Below are positions 15,270 through 21,911 of a DNA stretch of 22,252 nucleotides, piece by piece. A model generated the notes under the pieces. That model was not told where the DNA came from, ran no database searches, and worked only from the letters and a program-made list of their open reading frames with translations. Made by a program: the position numbers and the translations under genes. The stretch is from a virus. The DNA is taken from positions 1 to 22,252 of the IMG/VR virus record IMGVR_UViG_3300035698_008060; one strand, 5' to 3'. Positions within the stretch are counted from its first letter, which is position 1. Every line of letters begins with the position of its first letter.

Positions 15270-17381
15270 ATGGCCAAAAGACTCTCCAATTTTCTTAAAA
15301 AGTTCAACACACCAGTCAAACCTGGTGGTCTTTCTGGTAATCCAAGGCCAGCAACACCAAGTGCTTTCGACCGCACACAAACAAAGGCGCCGGCACTTCA
15401 ATCAATCAATTCTGTGCAGATGCCACCAACGCCGCAGCCAAATACAGCAGCCTCTACAACACGGCTTGCTGGAATGCCTGGCACTCCAAACTTGCCAGGG
15501 CCACAGTCAACGCCAACACAATCAGTACCAATGCAATCACTTGCAAGACCAAGTGTGCCACAATTACAAAGTCTTCCACAGCAGCCTACTGCCACAGCAA
15601 ACCAAGCACCGCCAGTACCTTCGGCTCTTGCAAATGTAATGGATCAAGACAGACAGGCAATGCAGCGCCGAGCAGCACAACAACAAGGTGTGCAAGCAGC
15701 CGCGGCAAGCCCAACGGTCACACCACCCGTTCCTGCAGTTGCACCGGAACAGTTTGCACCACAGGCAGCTCCACAGGTCACAGCTCCACAGGCGGCACCT
15801 CTTGCCCCACCGGCGCCATCACCTCTGCAAGAAGAGATTGCAGCATTACAAAAAAGAATCACAGACTCAGTATTGCCTACCGCAGATGAACTTGAAACGC
15901 AAAGACGAATCGACGAGTTGAGTGCGCAGCAAGCAGAAATTGATGCAGGCACGCAGCTTGGACAAGTGGACATCGAGGGAAAACTCATGTCACGAAGCCT
16001 TGCAGTTGGTGAGCAAGCACGGCTCGCGCAACAAGGGCAAGCGGCTGCAAACGCTCTCGGAGCACAGCAAGTACCACTTGAACAAAAACTCGCCCGCATG
16101 CAAGCATCACGCGTTGCATCAATGGGTGTATCCAAGTTCGCCTTGGAGCGCGCAGATAAACAAGCAGAAAGAGAAAGAACATCACAAAAAGGTGAAATCA
16201 AAGAGTTTGGTGGCCAACTTCTCCGCATCATGCCGGACGGTAGAACAGAAGTCATTGCAGATGCACCAGACGGAGCTGAACAGTTCACCCTTTCAGAAGG
16301 CCAATACAGGTTTGATGCACAAGGCAACATGGTCGCAGGTGTCGAAGCTGTCCAAGACCCTAAAGAAGCATTGCAAATCCAAAAACTCAACCTTGAAATC
16401 CAAAAAGCACAACAAGATCTTTCAGGCAGTGGACAACAACTTGCACCGTCTCAGTTATCTGACGCGGTGTCTAAGGGGTACACATCTGCAGCAAATCTCA
16501 AACTATATAGCCAGCTTGCAAATTCTGGTGTGGTACCACCTGAGCTAAAACAGCCCACAGAAGGACAATCAAAGGCTCGACAGTTCGCAGTGTCCGCAAG
16601 TGAAGCCAATGATATGCTGGAATCATTGAATTATGATCCAGGTCTTTTTGAAAGCCGCCACGTACCAAATGTATTCAAAGGACAAGTGCGTCAACAACAT
16701 GAACAAGCAGCGCGCGCACTAATCAATTCAATATTGCGTAGAGAATCAGGAGCAGTCATCAGTGATGACGAGTTCAAGAACAAAGAGCTGGAACTTATTG
16801 ACCAAGCAGGAGACAGTGACGCTGTGAAACAACAAAAGGCCATCGCACGGCGAAATGCAGTACAAAGTATGGTGGAAGCAGGCGGCGCGAGCTTCAATGT
16901 ACCAGGAGATATTGGAAACGTAACGCAAGAGGAGGCTGAATATTTGAGACAGCAAGGCGTAGACACGTCTCAACTGGGTTTTAGCCCCGTTGGCGGCGAC
17001 ACAAATGCAGCCGCAGTTGCTCAAGCCATAGGGCAACATGAAAGCGGAGGAAATTACAACGCCCGCGGAGCAGACGGAGAAGTTGGAAAGTATCAGATAA
17101 TGCCAAATAATTATGTGGCATGGGCGCAAGAGGCAGGAATAAGCCCAAATGATAAAAGCCCACAGGCTCAAGAAGCCGTAGCACAACACAAAATCAATCA
17201 GTATTACCAGCAATATGGCGGTGATCCGGTAGCGGTAGCCATCGCATGGAACGCGGGCCCTGGTAGAGCAAACGAATATCAGAGAACAGGGCAAATCCCA
17301 GGACTCGTGGGTACAAGCCAAGGCGGCGCAGCATTCAATGTCCCCAATTACGTTAAAAGCGTACTAAATAATCTAGGCTAG
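15270..17381 (+). CDS. Internal virion protein with C-terminal lytic transglycosylase domain
   Basis: A 703-aa protein. Residues 1-190 are rich in Pro, Gln, Ala and Thr and probably disordered. About residues 190-300 are helical or coiled coil. The C-terminal 120 residues are an SLT-type lysozyme domain: AIGQHESGG with the likely catalytic Glu591, then GKYQIMPNNY and AIAWNAGPGR. Such proteins are ejected with the DNA and cut peptidoglycan locally, as in T7 gp16 and other podovirus ejection proteins. The FNVP motif occurs twice (GGASFNVP before the domain, GGAAFNVP after it), possibly flanking linkers. It is followed by another ejection-type gene. Confidence 0.88.
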   Translation: MAKRLSNFLKKFNTPVKPGGLSGNPRPATPSAFDRTQTKAPALQSINSVQMPPTPQPNTAASTTRLAGMPGTPNLPGPQSTPTQSVPMQSLARPSVPQLQSLPQQPTATANQAPPVPSALANVMDQDRQAMQRRAAQQQGVQAAAASPTVTPPVPAVAPEQFAPQAAPQVTAPQAAPLAPPAPSPLQEEIAALQKRITDSVLPTADELETQRRIDELSAQQAEIDAGTQLGQVDIEGKLMSRSLAVGEQARLAQQGQAAANALGAQQVPLEQKLARMQASRVASMGVSKFALERADKQAERERTSQKGEIKEFGGQLLRIMPDGRTEVIADAPDGAEQFTLSEGQYRFDAQGNMVAGVEAVQDPKEALQIQKLNLEIQKAQQDLSGSGQQLAPSQLSDAVSKGYTSAANLKLYSQLANSGVVPPELKQPTEGQSKARQFAVSASEANDMLESLNYDPGLFESRHVPNVFKGQVRQQHEQAARALINSILRRESGAVISDDEFKNKELELIDQAGDSDAVKQQKAIARRNAVQSMVEAGGASFNVPGDIGNVTQEEAEYLRQQGVDTSQLGFSPVGGDTNAAAVAQAIGQHESGGNYNARGADGEVGKYQIMPNNYVAWAQEAGISPNDKSPQAQEAVAQHKINQYYQQYGGDPVAVAIAWNAGPGRANEYQRTGQIPGLVGTSQGGAAFNVPNYVKSVLNNLG

Positions 17382-17382
17382 T

Positions 17383-18276
17383 ATGATCTCACCTGAAAGA
17401 AAAGCACAACTCGATGCACTCGTCCAAAAACAAGGGGGTGCACGGCCAGCAATAACACCAGAACGCAAGGCGCAACTGGATGCTTTCGTTACAAAACAAA
17501 AACAGCGGGCACCAGCGGCTCCGCAAGAAAAAACGATTGCCGCTGTGGAATTTGGCAAGGGTGTCGGGAAAAGTGGACTTTCAACGGTGAAGGAGACATC
17601 TGGTCTTGGTGAGCGCTTTCTCAATACAGCATTGAAAATTGCACTACCAAAAAAATTAGAATCAAAATTTGGCATTGACGAACAAACACCAACACTTGGA
17701 CAGTCACAAGCGCAAACAAGTGCGGAAATGTTACAAGGTAAAGCAGAAACTAGCTTGGGCATAAAAGATGGATCACTCACAGAGGCCCAAAACACGGCTC
17801 AGAAGGTCGGGAAGTTCACAGGCGACGTTGCACAATTCATTGCACCTTCTGGCGCGCTAGGGCGTGCAGGAAAGGCCGCAGAGGCTATCGCAGGTGCAAG
17901 AGGTGCGGGACGCGCAGCACGATTCGGCGCAAAGATCGCCCCACAAGTCGCGGGAGACGTTGCTGTAGCCACTGGACAGACTGGTAGCCTAGAAGAAGGT
18001 GTGAAAGCCGGAGTTGCTGCCACTGTATTTCCATTTGCTGGCGCTGGTCTTGGTAAAGCAGCCAAGGTAGTGGGCTCAGGAGCAAAAAAAGCAGTAGGAT
18101 CAACAGTGAAAGGAACCGTCGGTCGTATGACCGGAGTACAAGGGGAAGCCATTGGCCGAGCCTTCACATCCGGCGACAACGTAAGAAACTTTGCGCGAAC
18201 AGCGGCAAAAGACCCCCAAGCGTTCCAACGAAGTATCCTGGCTGACTCCTTCACTAAAATCAAAAAAGATTGCTGA
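17383..18276 (+). CDS. Internal virion protein, N-terminal part (frame-disrupted gene)
   Basis: Encodes 297 aa and then meets TGA after an A6 run (18262-18267). The first 40 residues hold two copies of PERKAQLDA(L/F)V (residues 4-14 and 26-36). The middle is rich in Ala, Gly and Lys with amphipathic and hydrophobic stretches (VAQFIAPSGALGRAGKAAEAI, about 143-165; AGVAATVFPFAGAGL, about 208-222), typical of proteins that cross membranes during DNA ejection. The protein sense clearly continues downstream in other frames to 19224. Restoring the frame would give about 612 aa. The start is T-ATG, one base after the preceding stop. Confidence 0.75.
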   Translation: MISPERKAQLDALVQKQGGARPAITPERKAQLDAFVTKQKQRAPAAPQEKTIAAVEFGKGVGKSGLSTVKETSGLGERFLNTALKIALPKKLESKFGIDEQTPTLGQSQAQTSAEMLQGKAETSLGIKDGSLTEAQNTAQKVGKFTGDVAQFIAPSGALGRAGKAAEAIAGARGAGRAARFGAKIAPQVAGDVAVATGQTGSLEEGVKAGVAATVFPFAGAGLGKAAKVVGSGAKKAVGSTVKGTVGRMTGVQGEAIGRAFTSGDNVRNFARTAAKDPQAFQRSILADSFTKIKKDC

Positions 18277-19268
18277 AACCAGAGGCACAACATATACAAA
18301 AACAGCTTTCAAAACTCAAAACAAACAAGAAACAATTTGATGGTATCCTCAGCACAGTTCGAGACAGGCTTAAATCAAATGCACTGGATTCTTACGATAT
18401 AAGATTTGTTCCAGGGACAAAAGGCAAACTCAATAAGCTCAACTTTGATAATTCTGTTATCGTGGAAGGTCGCAACGTGGTAGAGTACGCATACAATGAT
18501 GTGCTCCGATGGACAGACACTACACCGGGAGGACTTGATAAACTCAAAAAGAGATTGTTCGAGTTCTCAGACCAATTGACAGATTCGGGCAAGCGTACAG
18601 CAAAATCAGCCGTTGACGACTTGGCGCACGGACTTGATGGGGAGCTAAAAACAAATATCAAAGGATACGAAAAAATGACCCGTGGCTATAGAGAAGCAAT
18701 GGATGTATTAGATGAAATCAAGCAGACATTCAGTCTAAAAGATCCAAAAAAAGCGGATACAGCTATCCGCAAGATTATGAGTTCACTTAGAGAAGGCAAT
18801 GAATTGCGTGGAGAACTTCTTGAAACACTGGGCCCTGATTTCCAAGACAGAGTGGCTGGATACATTTTGAGTAGCGCAACACCGCGAGGACTTGCTGGGG
18901 TGATTACACCACAGACAGCAATTATTGGAGGAGCCGCAACAATTGCAGGTTTAGTGAATCCAAGTGTTATGATACTTAGCACTCACATCACCACGACTAT
19001 ACGCAGAGCTTGGTGCGGTAATCCAAAGAATCCCCAAAGGGCAACTAAAAACAGGCAAAATATCGCCTGCATTCTCAGCGGAGATCAAATCTATATTACT
19101 CCGTGCTATTCAAGGTCAAGAATCTGGTCAAGATCCACGTTCTGCGGAGTTGCCAGGACAGCCAGTAAATATCCCACGAGGAACATCGCTGGGTGTGCCA
19201 AACCAAGTAATAGGCCAACAGTAATACAACCGATAATTCTCGTTATGTACGATCTTAGAGTCATATAA
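18270..19268 (+). CDS. Internal virion protein, central part (shifted frame)
   Basis: Open from 18270 (TTG, unlikely to be a real start) to 19268. Residues 11 to about 237 read as genuine helical protein (KQLSKLKTNKKQFDGIL, WTDTTPGGLDKLKKRL, NELRGELLETLGPDFQDRV, then a hydrophobic TAIIGGAATIAGLV) and continue the protein begun at 17383. After about 18975 this frame becomes Cys/Arg/Thr-rich nonsense, while frame 1 resumes protein-like sequence, so the end at 19268 is probably not the biological end. The join to the first part could be one -1 shift at A6, or two +1 shifts at A6 and at A5 (18298-18302); the latter gives the more natural KIAETRGTTYTK-QLSKLK. Confidence 0.6.
   Translation: MLKPEAQHIQKQLSKLKTNKKQFDGILSTVRDRLKSNALDSYDIRFVPGTKGKLNKLNFDNSVIVEGRNVVEYAYNDVLRWTDTTPGGLDKLKKRLFEFSDQLTDSGKRTAKSAVDDLAHGLDGELKTNIKGYEKMTRGYREAMDVLDEIKQTFSLKDPKKADTAIRKIMSSLREGNELRGELLETLGPDFQDRVAGYILSSATPRGLAGVITPQTAIIGGAATIAGLVNPSVMILSTHITTTIRRAWCGNPKNPQRATKNRQNIACILSGDQIYITPCYSRSRIWSRSTFCGVARTASKYPTRNIAGCAKPSNRPTVIQPIILVMYDLRVI
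18973..19224 (+). pseudogene. Internal virion protein, C-terminal part (third frame segment)
   Basis: Reading frame without its own start that continues the protein after about 18975: YLALTSPRLYAELGAVIQR, then KTGKISPAFSAEIKSIL and LRAIQGQESGQDPRSA, ending at TAA 19222-19224. It is back in the frame of the first segment (17383). Removing one base near 18973-18985 joins it to the central part. The holin gene starts 48 bases later, consistent with this being the true end of the gene. Confidence 0.6.
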
Positions 19269-19272
19269 TAAT

Positions 19273-19710
19273 ATGAAACCACCAATTATGGAATATGTCA
19301 AATCAATCTTGGCCCTACCAACGCTCAAAATTTCTTTTGGCTGGATTGGTATGTTTTTTTTCGCAGCTATTGGTGACAATTATCTTGCATACGAGACTTT
19401 GTTCATTCTCATCACAGTAGACACAATCAGCGGATTCGCAAAAGGCTTGAGATCCAAAAGTCTCAGCTCTCGAAGAATGTCGCGATCTGTCACAAAGATG
19501 CTCATGTACTACACACTGGTATTATCAGCCCACCAACTCACACGATACGCAGGGTACTTGCAATGGTTTGAGGACTTCATCATCATTTTCTTGCTCACTA
19601 CGGAGCTTATATCGATTATAGAGAATGCGCATGAACTTGGTATACCAATCCCGCACTGGGTAATTGAAAAATTGCAGTCTTACTCAAGAAAACCAAAGTA
19701 TGACAAATAA
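19273..19710 (+). CDS. Phage holin (PF05105-type, phi29/TcdE-like family)
   Basis: A 145-aa membrane protein. Hydrophobic segments lie near residues 18-34, 40-56, 76-92 and 100-116. Motifs DTISGFAKGLRSKSLSSRRM and ELISIIENAHELGIPIP match the bacteriophage holin family with the D-x-x-(S/T)G and S-I-x-EN-x-x-x-LG-x-x-x-P signatures. It forms inner-membrane lesions at the end of infection to release the endolysin. The endolysin gene overlaps it by 11 bases. An unusual TATAAT lies just before the start, but any transcript start from it would fall inside the gene. Confidence 0.9.
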   Translation: MKPPIMEYVKSILALPTLKISFGWIGMFFFAAIGDNYLAYETLFILITVDTISGFAKGLRSKSLSSRRMSRSVTKMLMYYTLVLSAHQLTRYAGYLQWFEDFIIIFLLTTELISIIENAHELGIPIPHWVIEKLQSYSRKPKYDK

Positions 19711-20416
19711 AGAAGTCTTACAATCTGCACCAGAGTTTATATCTCCAATCCCTAGAACTTACATGGCACAACGCAAGTATTGTGCTGTGACTCAACTCTT
19801 TGGATTAAACGATGCCCCATTTTACAAAAAACTAGGCCAGAAGGGCCACGGGGGTATTGATTTCAGGACAAAAGGAGCCGCACAATGGCTGTTCCACAAG
19901 ATAAAAGGCTCTATTAGAGGAAAACATATCACGACAAAGCAAACAAAGGGGATTATCCCAATTGTAGCCTGCCATGATGGATTCGTAGTCTCTCCAGATA
20001 ATGACGACAAGAAAGCTGGTATCTACGTCCACATTGAATCAAAACAGTTTATAGAAAAAGGAAAGATTTACAAATACAGAACAACCTACTTCCACCTTGA
20101 CGCAGTGAGACGATACGTAGGAGATAGTATCTCCACACACGCAACGCGCGAGCATGGGAAGAATTACGTACGACAAGGCACTGTAATCGGTTATAGTGGC
20201 AATACGGGTAAATACACCACTGGAGCACATTTACACCTGTCACTGCGTAAATATGAGCTTAGAGACGGTACGTGGAGACTACTTAACTACAACAATGGGT
20301 TCTTCGGTAAGATAAACGCCATGCAGCTGTTCCAAGACGAGACAGTGTATCAATATAGAAAACTTTATTATTACAAGGGTAAACTCCTTACCCGACAAGA
20401 AGCATTAAGCATATGA
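19700..20416 (+). CDS. Endolysin, M23 (LytM-type) zinc peptidase
   Basis: A 238-aa protein. Zinc ligands of M23 peptidases are present: H50 and D54 in GHGGIDF, and H179 in GAHLHLS, with H177 as the second catalytic His; H132 in TYFHLD is the usual active-site His. It should cut the peptide stems or cross-bridges of peptidoglycan. No signal peptide, so release through the holin is expected. The last 45 residues (FFGKINAMQLF ... LTRQEAL) may form a small extra region. The ATG at 19700 has T before it and overlaps the holin end; an upstream TTG at 19664 would be the only longer alternative. The stop overlaps the next gene as ATGA. Confidence 0.92.
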   Translation: MTNKEVLQSAPEFISPIPRTYMAQRKYCAVTQLFGLNDAPFYKKLGQKGHGGIDFRTKGAAQWLFHKIKGSIRGKHITTKQTKGIIPIVACHDGFVVSPDNDDKKAGIYVHIESKQFIEKGKIYKYRTTYFHLDAVRRYVGDSISTHATREHGKNYVRQGTVIGYSGNTGKYTTGAHLHLSLRKYELRDGTWRLLNYNNGFFGKINAMQLFQDETVYQYRKLYYYKGKLLTRQEALSI

Positions 20417-20631
20417 AATCATACGAAATAAACAAGACAATTTTGATACGGCATACTATAAGTGCTATACTTACATTTCTGACAGCATTTTCAATCACCT
20501 TGCTTGCTCAATGGGATAATCTAACGATAGAAGCATTCGGAAACGGGGCTGCATTCGGAGTATTCATCACAGCCGTGCGTTCAGGAGTAAAAGGTATGAT
20601 TGAGCTGTTTATAGCATGGAGAGCAAAATAA
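20413..20631 (+). CDS. Small two-helix membrane protein of the lysis cassette
   Basis: A 72-aa protein with two hydrophobic segments (about residues 12-33 and 45-68) and a basic C-terminus (AWRAK). Translationally coupled to the endolysin by an ATGA overlap. Position and topology suggest a second holin, an antiholin or a lysis regulator. No lipobox or periplasmic coiled coil, so a spanin is less likely. It is the last gene before the terminator at 20715-20740. Confidence 0.75.
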   Translation: MKSYEINKTILIRHTISAILTFLTAFSITLLAQWDNLTIEAFGNGAAFGVFITAVRSGVKGMIELFIAWRAK

Positions 20632-20642
20632 GCTCGCTTAAA

Positions 20643-20697
20643 CGGTTATGGGCTCTCGCTGCGTGCGGGTGAAGGCCCTATTCGTCTGGCCGGCCAG
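20643..20697 (+). other. GC-rich segment with 12-base palindrome after the lysis genes
   Basis: Noncoding stretch clearly richer in G+C than its neighbours. It contains a possible stem (GGGC near 20650 with GCCC near 20675, with CGC/GCG inside) and a perfect 12-base palindrome CTGGCCGGCCAG at 20686-20697. It lies between the last lysis gene and the late terminator, so it is within the late message. It could be a structured RNA, a protein-binding site or a packaging signal; the sequence does not decide. Confidence 0.5.
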
Positions 20698-20714
20698 GTA
20701 TAAAGTTACCGGTG

Positions 20715-20740
20715 AAACACGTCAATTTGGCGTGTTTTTT
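20715..20740 (+). terminator. Intrinsic terminator of the late operon
   Basis: AAACACGTC (20715-20723) pairs with GGCGTGTTT (20729-20737) around the loop AATTT (one U.G pair), and the T run reaches 20740. It closes the + strand block that begins with the terminase or portal. Confidence 0.85.
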
Positions 20741-20746
20741 CTATAC

Positions 20747-20775
20747 AAAAAAAGCGCCTCACATTGAGAACGCTT
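20747..20775 (-). terminator. Intrinsic terminator for the - strand gene
   Basis: Read on the - strand: AAGCG pairs with CGCTT, with an inner CTCA/TGAG helix around ATG and a single-base bulge, followed by seven T (complement of the A run 20747-20753). It faces the late terminator, so convergent transcripts both stop here. Confidence 0.8.
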
Positions 20776-20792
20776 GATCGTACTAACGGTAA

Positions 20793-20860
20793 TATCTTTT
20801 CACCCCACTTGGAAGTGAGATGTCAAAGAGAAATTCCTTTCAAGGAAAGGTGAGAAGATA
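20793..20860 (+). ncRNA. Candidate three-way-junction RNA structure
   Basis: Outer helix of 12 pairs, 20793-20804 with 20849-20860 (one U.G on the + strand, which is a C x A mismatch on the - strand). It encloses two hairpins: CACT/AGTG with loop TGGA (20806-20817) and TTCCT/AGGAA with loop TTCA (20834-20847), separated by a 16-base A/G-rich joint. It ends exactly beside the stop codon of the - strand gene. The compensating G.U suggests the + strand RNA is the functional one, but no + strand promoter is seen between the late terminator and here. Structure inferred by eye. Confidence 0.4.
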
Positions 20861-21196
20861 CTAGAGTGATCCGTCTGTTGTTTCTGTCTTACTCCACTGC
20901 CCGTCATTTGTTGTATCGTTTTTCATAAGTTTTGATACTTTGATAACAGCTCTCTTGTAAGGTTCGTCGAGGTCTTGCACCTCTTTGGTCAGCTCACTAA
21001 ATAATTTGAGAGAGCGATGGTCTGGTTGTGTTTTGTTCTGCCAAATAGACCACGCACCATGTATGTCCTCATTTGTGCATTTTTCACCAACAACTAGTAC
21101 GAGTAGCCCGTAGGTTTCTAATAGCCCCTCGTAGGGGGTGCCTACCATCTTGAGTTCTTGTTCTAGAAGGGTTTGTACTTTTTGTATATAGTTCAT
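20861..21196 (-). CDS. Lone reverse-strand small phage protein (111 aa)
   Basis: Only - strand gene in the window, transcribed away from the early operon. Residues 45-80 carry a distinctive pattern, IHGAWSIWQNKTQPDH, SLKLFSEL, EVQDLDEPY, which I recall in small proteins of unknown function from actinobacterial phages; that recollection is not checked. No helix-turn-helix is obvious, so a repressor role is not supported by sequence, although its divergent position would suit a regulator. Start has T before ATG. Just upstream its leader can form a short AGTAG/CTACT hairpin. Terminator at 20747-20775. Confidence 0.8.
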   Translation of the reverse strand: MNYIQKVQTLLEQELKMVGTPYEGLLETYGLLVLVVGEKCTNEDIHGAWSIWQNKTQPDHRSLKLFSELTKEVQDLDEPYKRAVIKVSKLMKNDTTNDGQWSKTETTDGSL

Positions 21197-21239
21197 ACTA
21201 GTAGATTCCTACTGTTGCTTGTTCGTTTTTCATATACCT

Positions 21240-21248
21240 ATTATACCA
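21240..21248 (-). promoter_or_regulatory. Extended -10 promoter for the - strand gene
   Basis: Read on the - strand: TGGTATAAT, an extended -10 with perfect hexamer. No good -35 at 16-18 bases, but an extended -10 can suffice. Transcription would start near 21233, about 37 bases before the ATG at 21196. Confidence 0.65.
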
Positions 21249-21290
21249 TATTCAAGGCTTTGCAATCCAGAGTTATCCCCACCCCCACAG

Positions 21291-21319
21291 TTGACCACAC
21301 TACAAACCCACTGTATAAT
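21291..21319 (+). promoter_or_regulatory. Strong sigma70 promoter for the early operon
   Basis: -35 TTGACC (21291-21296), 17-base spacer, perfect -10 TATAAT (21314-21319). Start expected near 21326, giving a leader of about 24 bases before the ATG at 21350. Divergent from the - strand promoter about 45 bases away. Confidence 0.85.
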
Positions 21320-21349
21320 ATATTTATATTAAACATAACCCACAAGCCT

Positions 21350-21514
21350 ATGGCAAAGAAGCCACTGCCCCTACTAGTGGAGGAGGAAGTTAAAAAAGCA
21401 TTTCACATGAATTGCTTGAAGAGTGACGAGAACATGAACTCAACACTCACAAAGTTCATTGATGCGTTCAATAGAGACCCTGAGAAACTTCTAAAGTTTA
21501 TGAAAAATGTATGA
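21350..21514 (+). CDS. 54-aa early protein of unknown function
   Basis: First gene of the rightward operon, beginning MAKKPLPLLVEEEVKKAF and ending KLLKFMKNV; helical, charged, with one Cys. An upstream extension of the frame to 21173 would run through both promoters and is rejected. T-ATG start without Shine-Dalgarno. The pattern (short basic start, VEEEVKKAF helix, SDENMNSTLTKFI helix) could be a small ribbon-helix-helix-type DNA-binding fold, a shape seen in phage regulators, but this is tentative. The stop overlaps the next start as ATGA. Confidence 0.75.
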   Translation: MAKKPLPLLVEEEVKKAFHMNCLKSDENMNSTLTKFIDAFNRDPEKLLKFMKNV

Positions 21515-21696
21515 GTAATTACCCCCCCAACGTCAACCTAGTAGAAATCGGAGTCGAAGAAGCAATGATTGCTGAACACGGCGAACTGTGTGAAGAGTGT
21601 GACCAACACGAGGAACACTGCACATGCTCACCGGGTGAAGGAATCAACGCAAGTCTAAAAGCAATTAATAAATCACTTGAAAATATCCCAGTATGA
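21511..21696 (+). CDS. 61-aa cysteine-containing early protein
   Basis: Acidic small protein. CEECDQHEEHCTC (residues 28-40) offers four Cys and two His in a short space and may bind zinc. The remainder is helical (INASLKAINKSLENI). Coupled to both neighbours by ATGA overlaps. No family recognised. Small zinc proteins are common in early phage operons, but the function is unknown. Confidence 0.75.
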   Translation: MSNYPPNVNLVEIGVEEAMIAEHGELCEECDQHEEHCTCSPGEGINASLKAINKSLENIPV

Positions 21697-21854
21697 AACA
21701 TGTACATGCAATCGGCTGGAGACGTTCGACCTTAGAAAAAGCAGTCCGAAAAGAACACAGAGAGCCATTGCGTGATGAAGAAAAGCATTGGATCATTATA
21801 GGGGTAGCACTTTCATTGCTAGCAATCGCACTAATTAAATCGTTTGCACAATAA
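21693..21854 (+). CDS. 53-aa single-pass membrane protein
   Basis: Starts MKHVHAIGWRRSTLEKAVRK, a basic N-terminal half, followed by one hydrophobic helix at residues 33-49 (WIIIGVALSLLAIALI) and a short tail. Positive charges before the helix predict the N-terminus in the cytoplasm. ATGA overlap with the preceding gene. No lipobox. Function unknown; superinfection exclusion or a membrane-linked early role is possible, but nothing in the sequence shows it. Confidence 0.65.
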   Translation: MKHVHAIGWRRSTLEKAVRKEHREPLRDEEKHWIIIGVALSLLAIALIKSFAQ

Positions 21855-21882
21855 AACCCCCAGCCGAAGCCGAAGGTTTTAT
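21851..21882 (+). other. AT-stem hairpin between early genes
   Basis: ATAAAACC (21851-21858) pairs with GGTTTTAT (21875-21882) around a 16-base loop containing GCCGAAGCC. No T run follows, so it is a weak terminator candidate. It ends just before an ATG at 21885 and overlaps the preceding stop, so it may tune passage or initiation. Confidence 0.45.
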
Positions 21883-21911
21883 TGATGACAGACATTACAT
21901 TCAAACGTAGT

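Noticed and set aside
19225-19268. Extended C-terminus of the central ejection-protein frame to 19268
   Set aside because: From about 18975 this frame is rich in Cys, Arg and Thr without protein-like pattern, while frame 1 is protein-like and ends at 19224.
19264-19269. TATAAT just before the holin start as a promoter
   Set aside because: Transcription from it would begin inside the holin gene, and no -35 is visible.
21273-21281. TTATCCCCA as a DnaA box
   Set aside because: One mismatch to the consensus, single copy, next to a C-rich run; no origin features such as repeats or an AT-rich unwinding region.
21173-21349. N-terminal extension of the 54-aa early protein back to 21173
   Set aside because: It would pass through both promoters and the transcription start; the T-ATG at 21350 fits far better.
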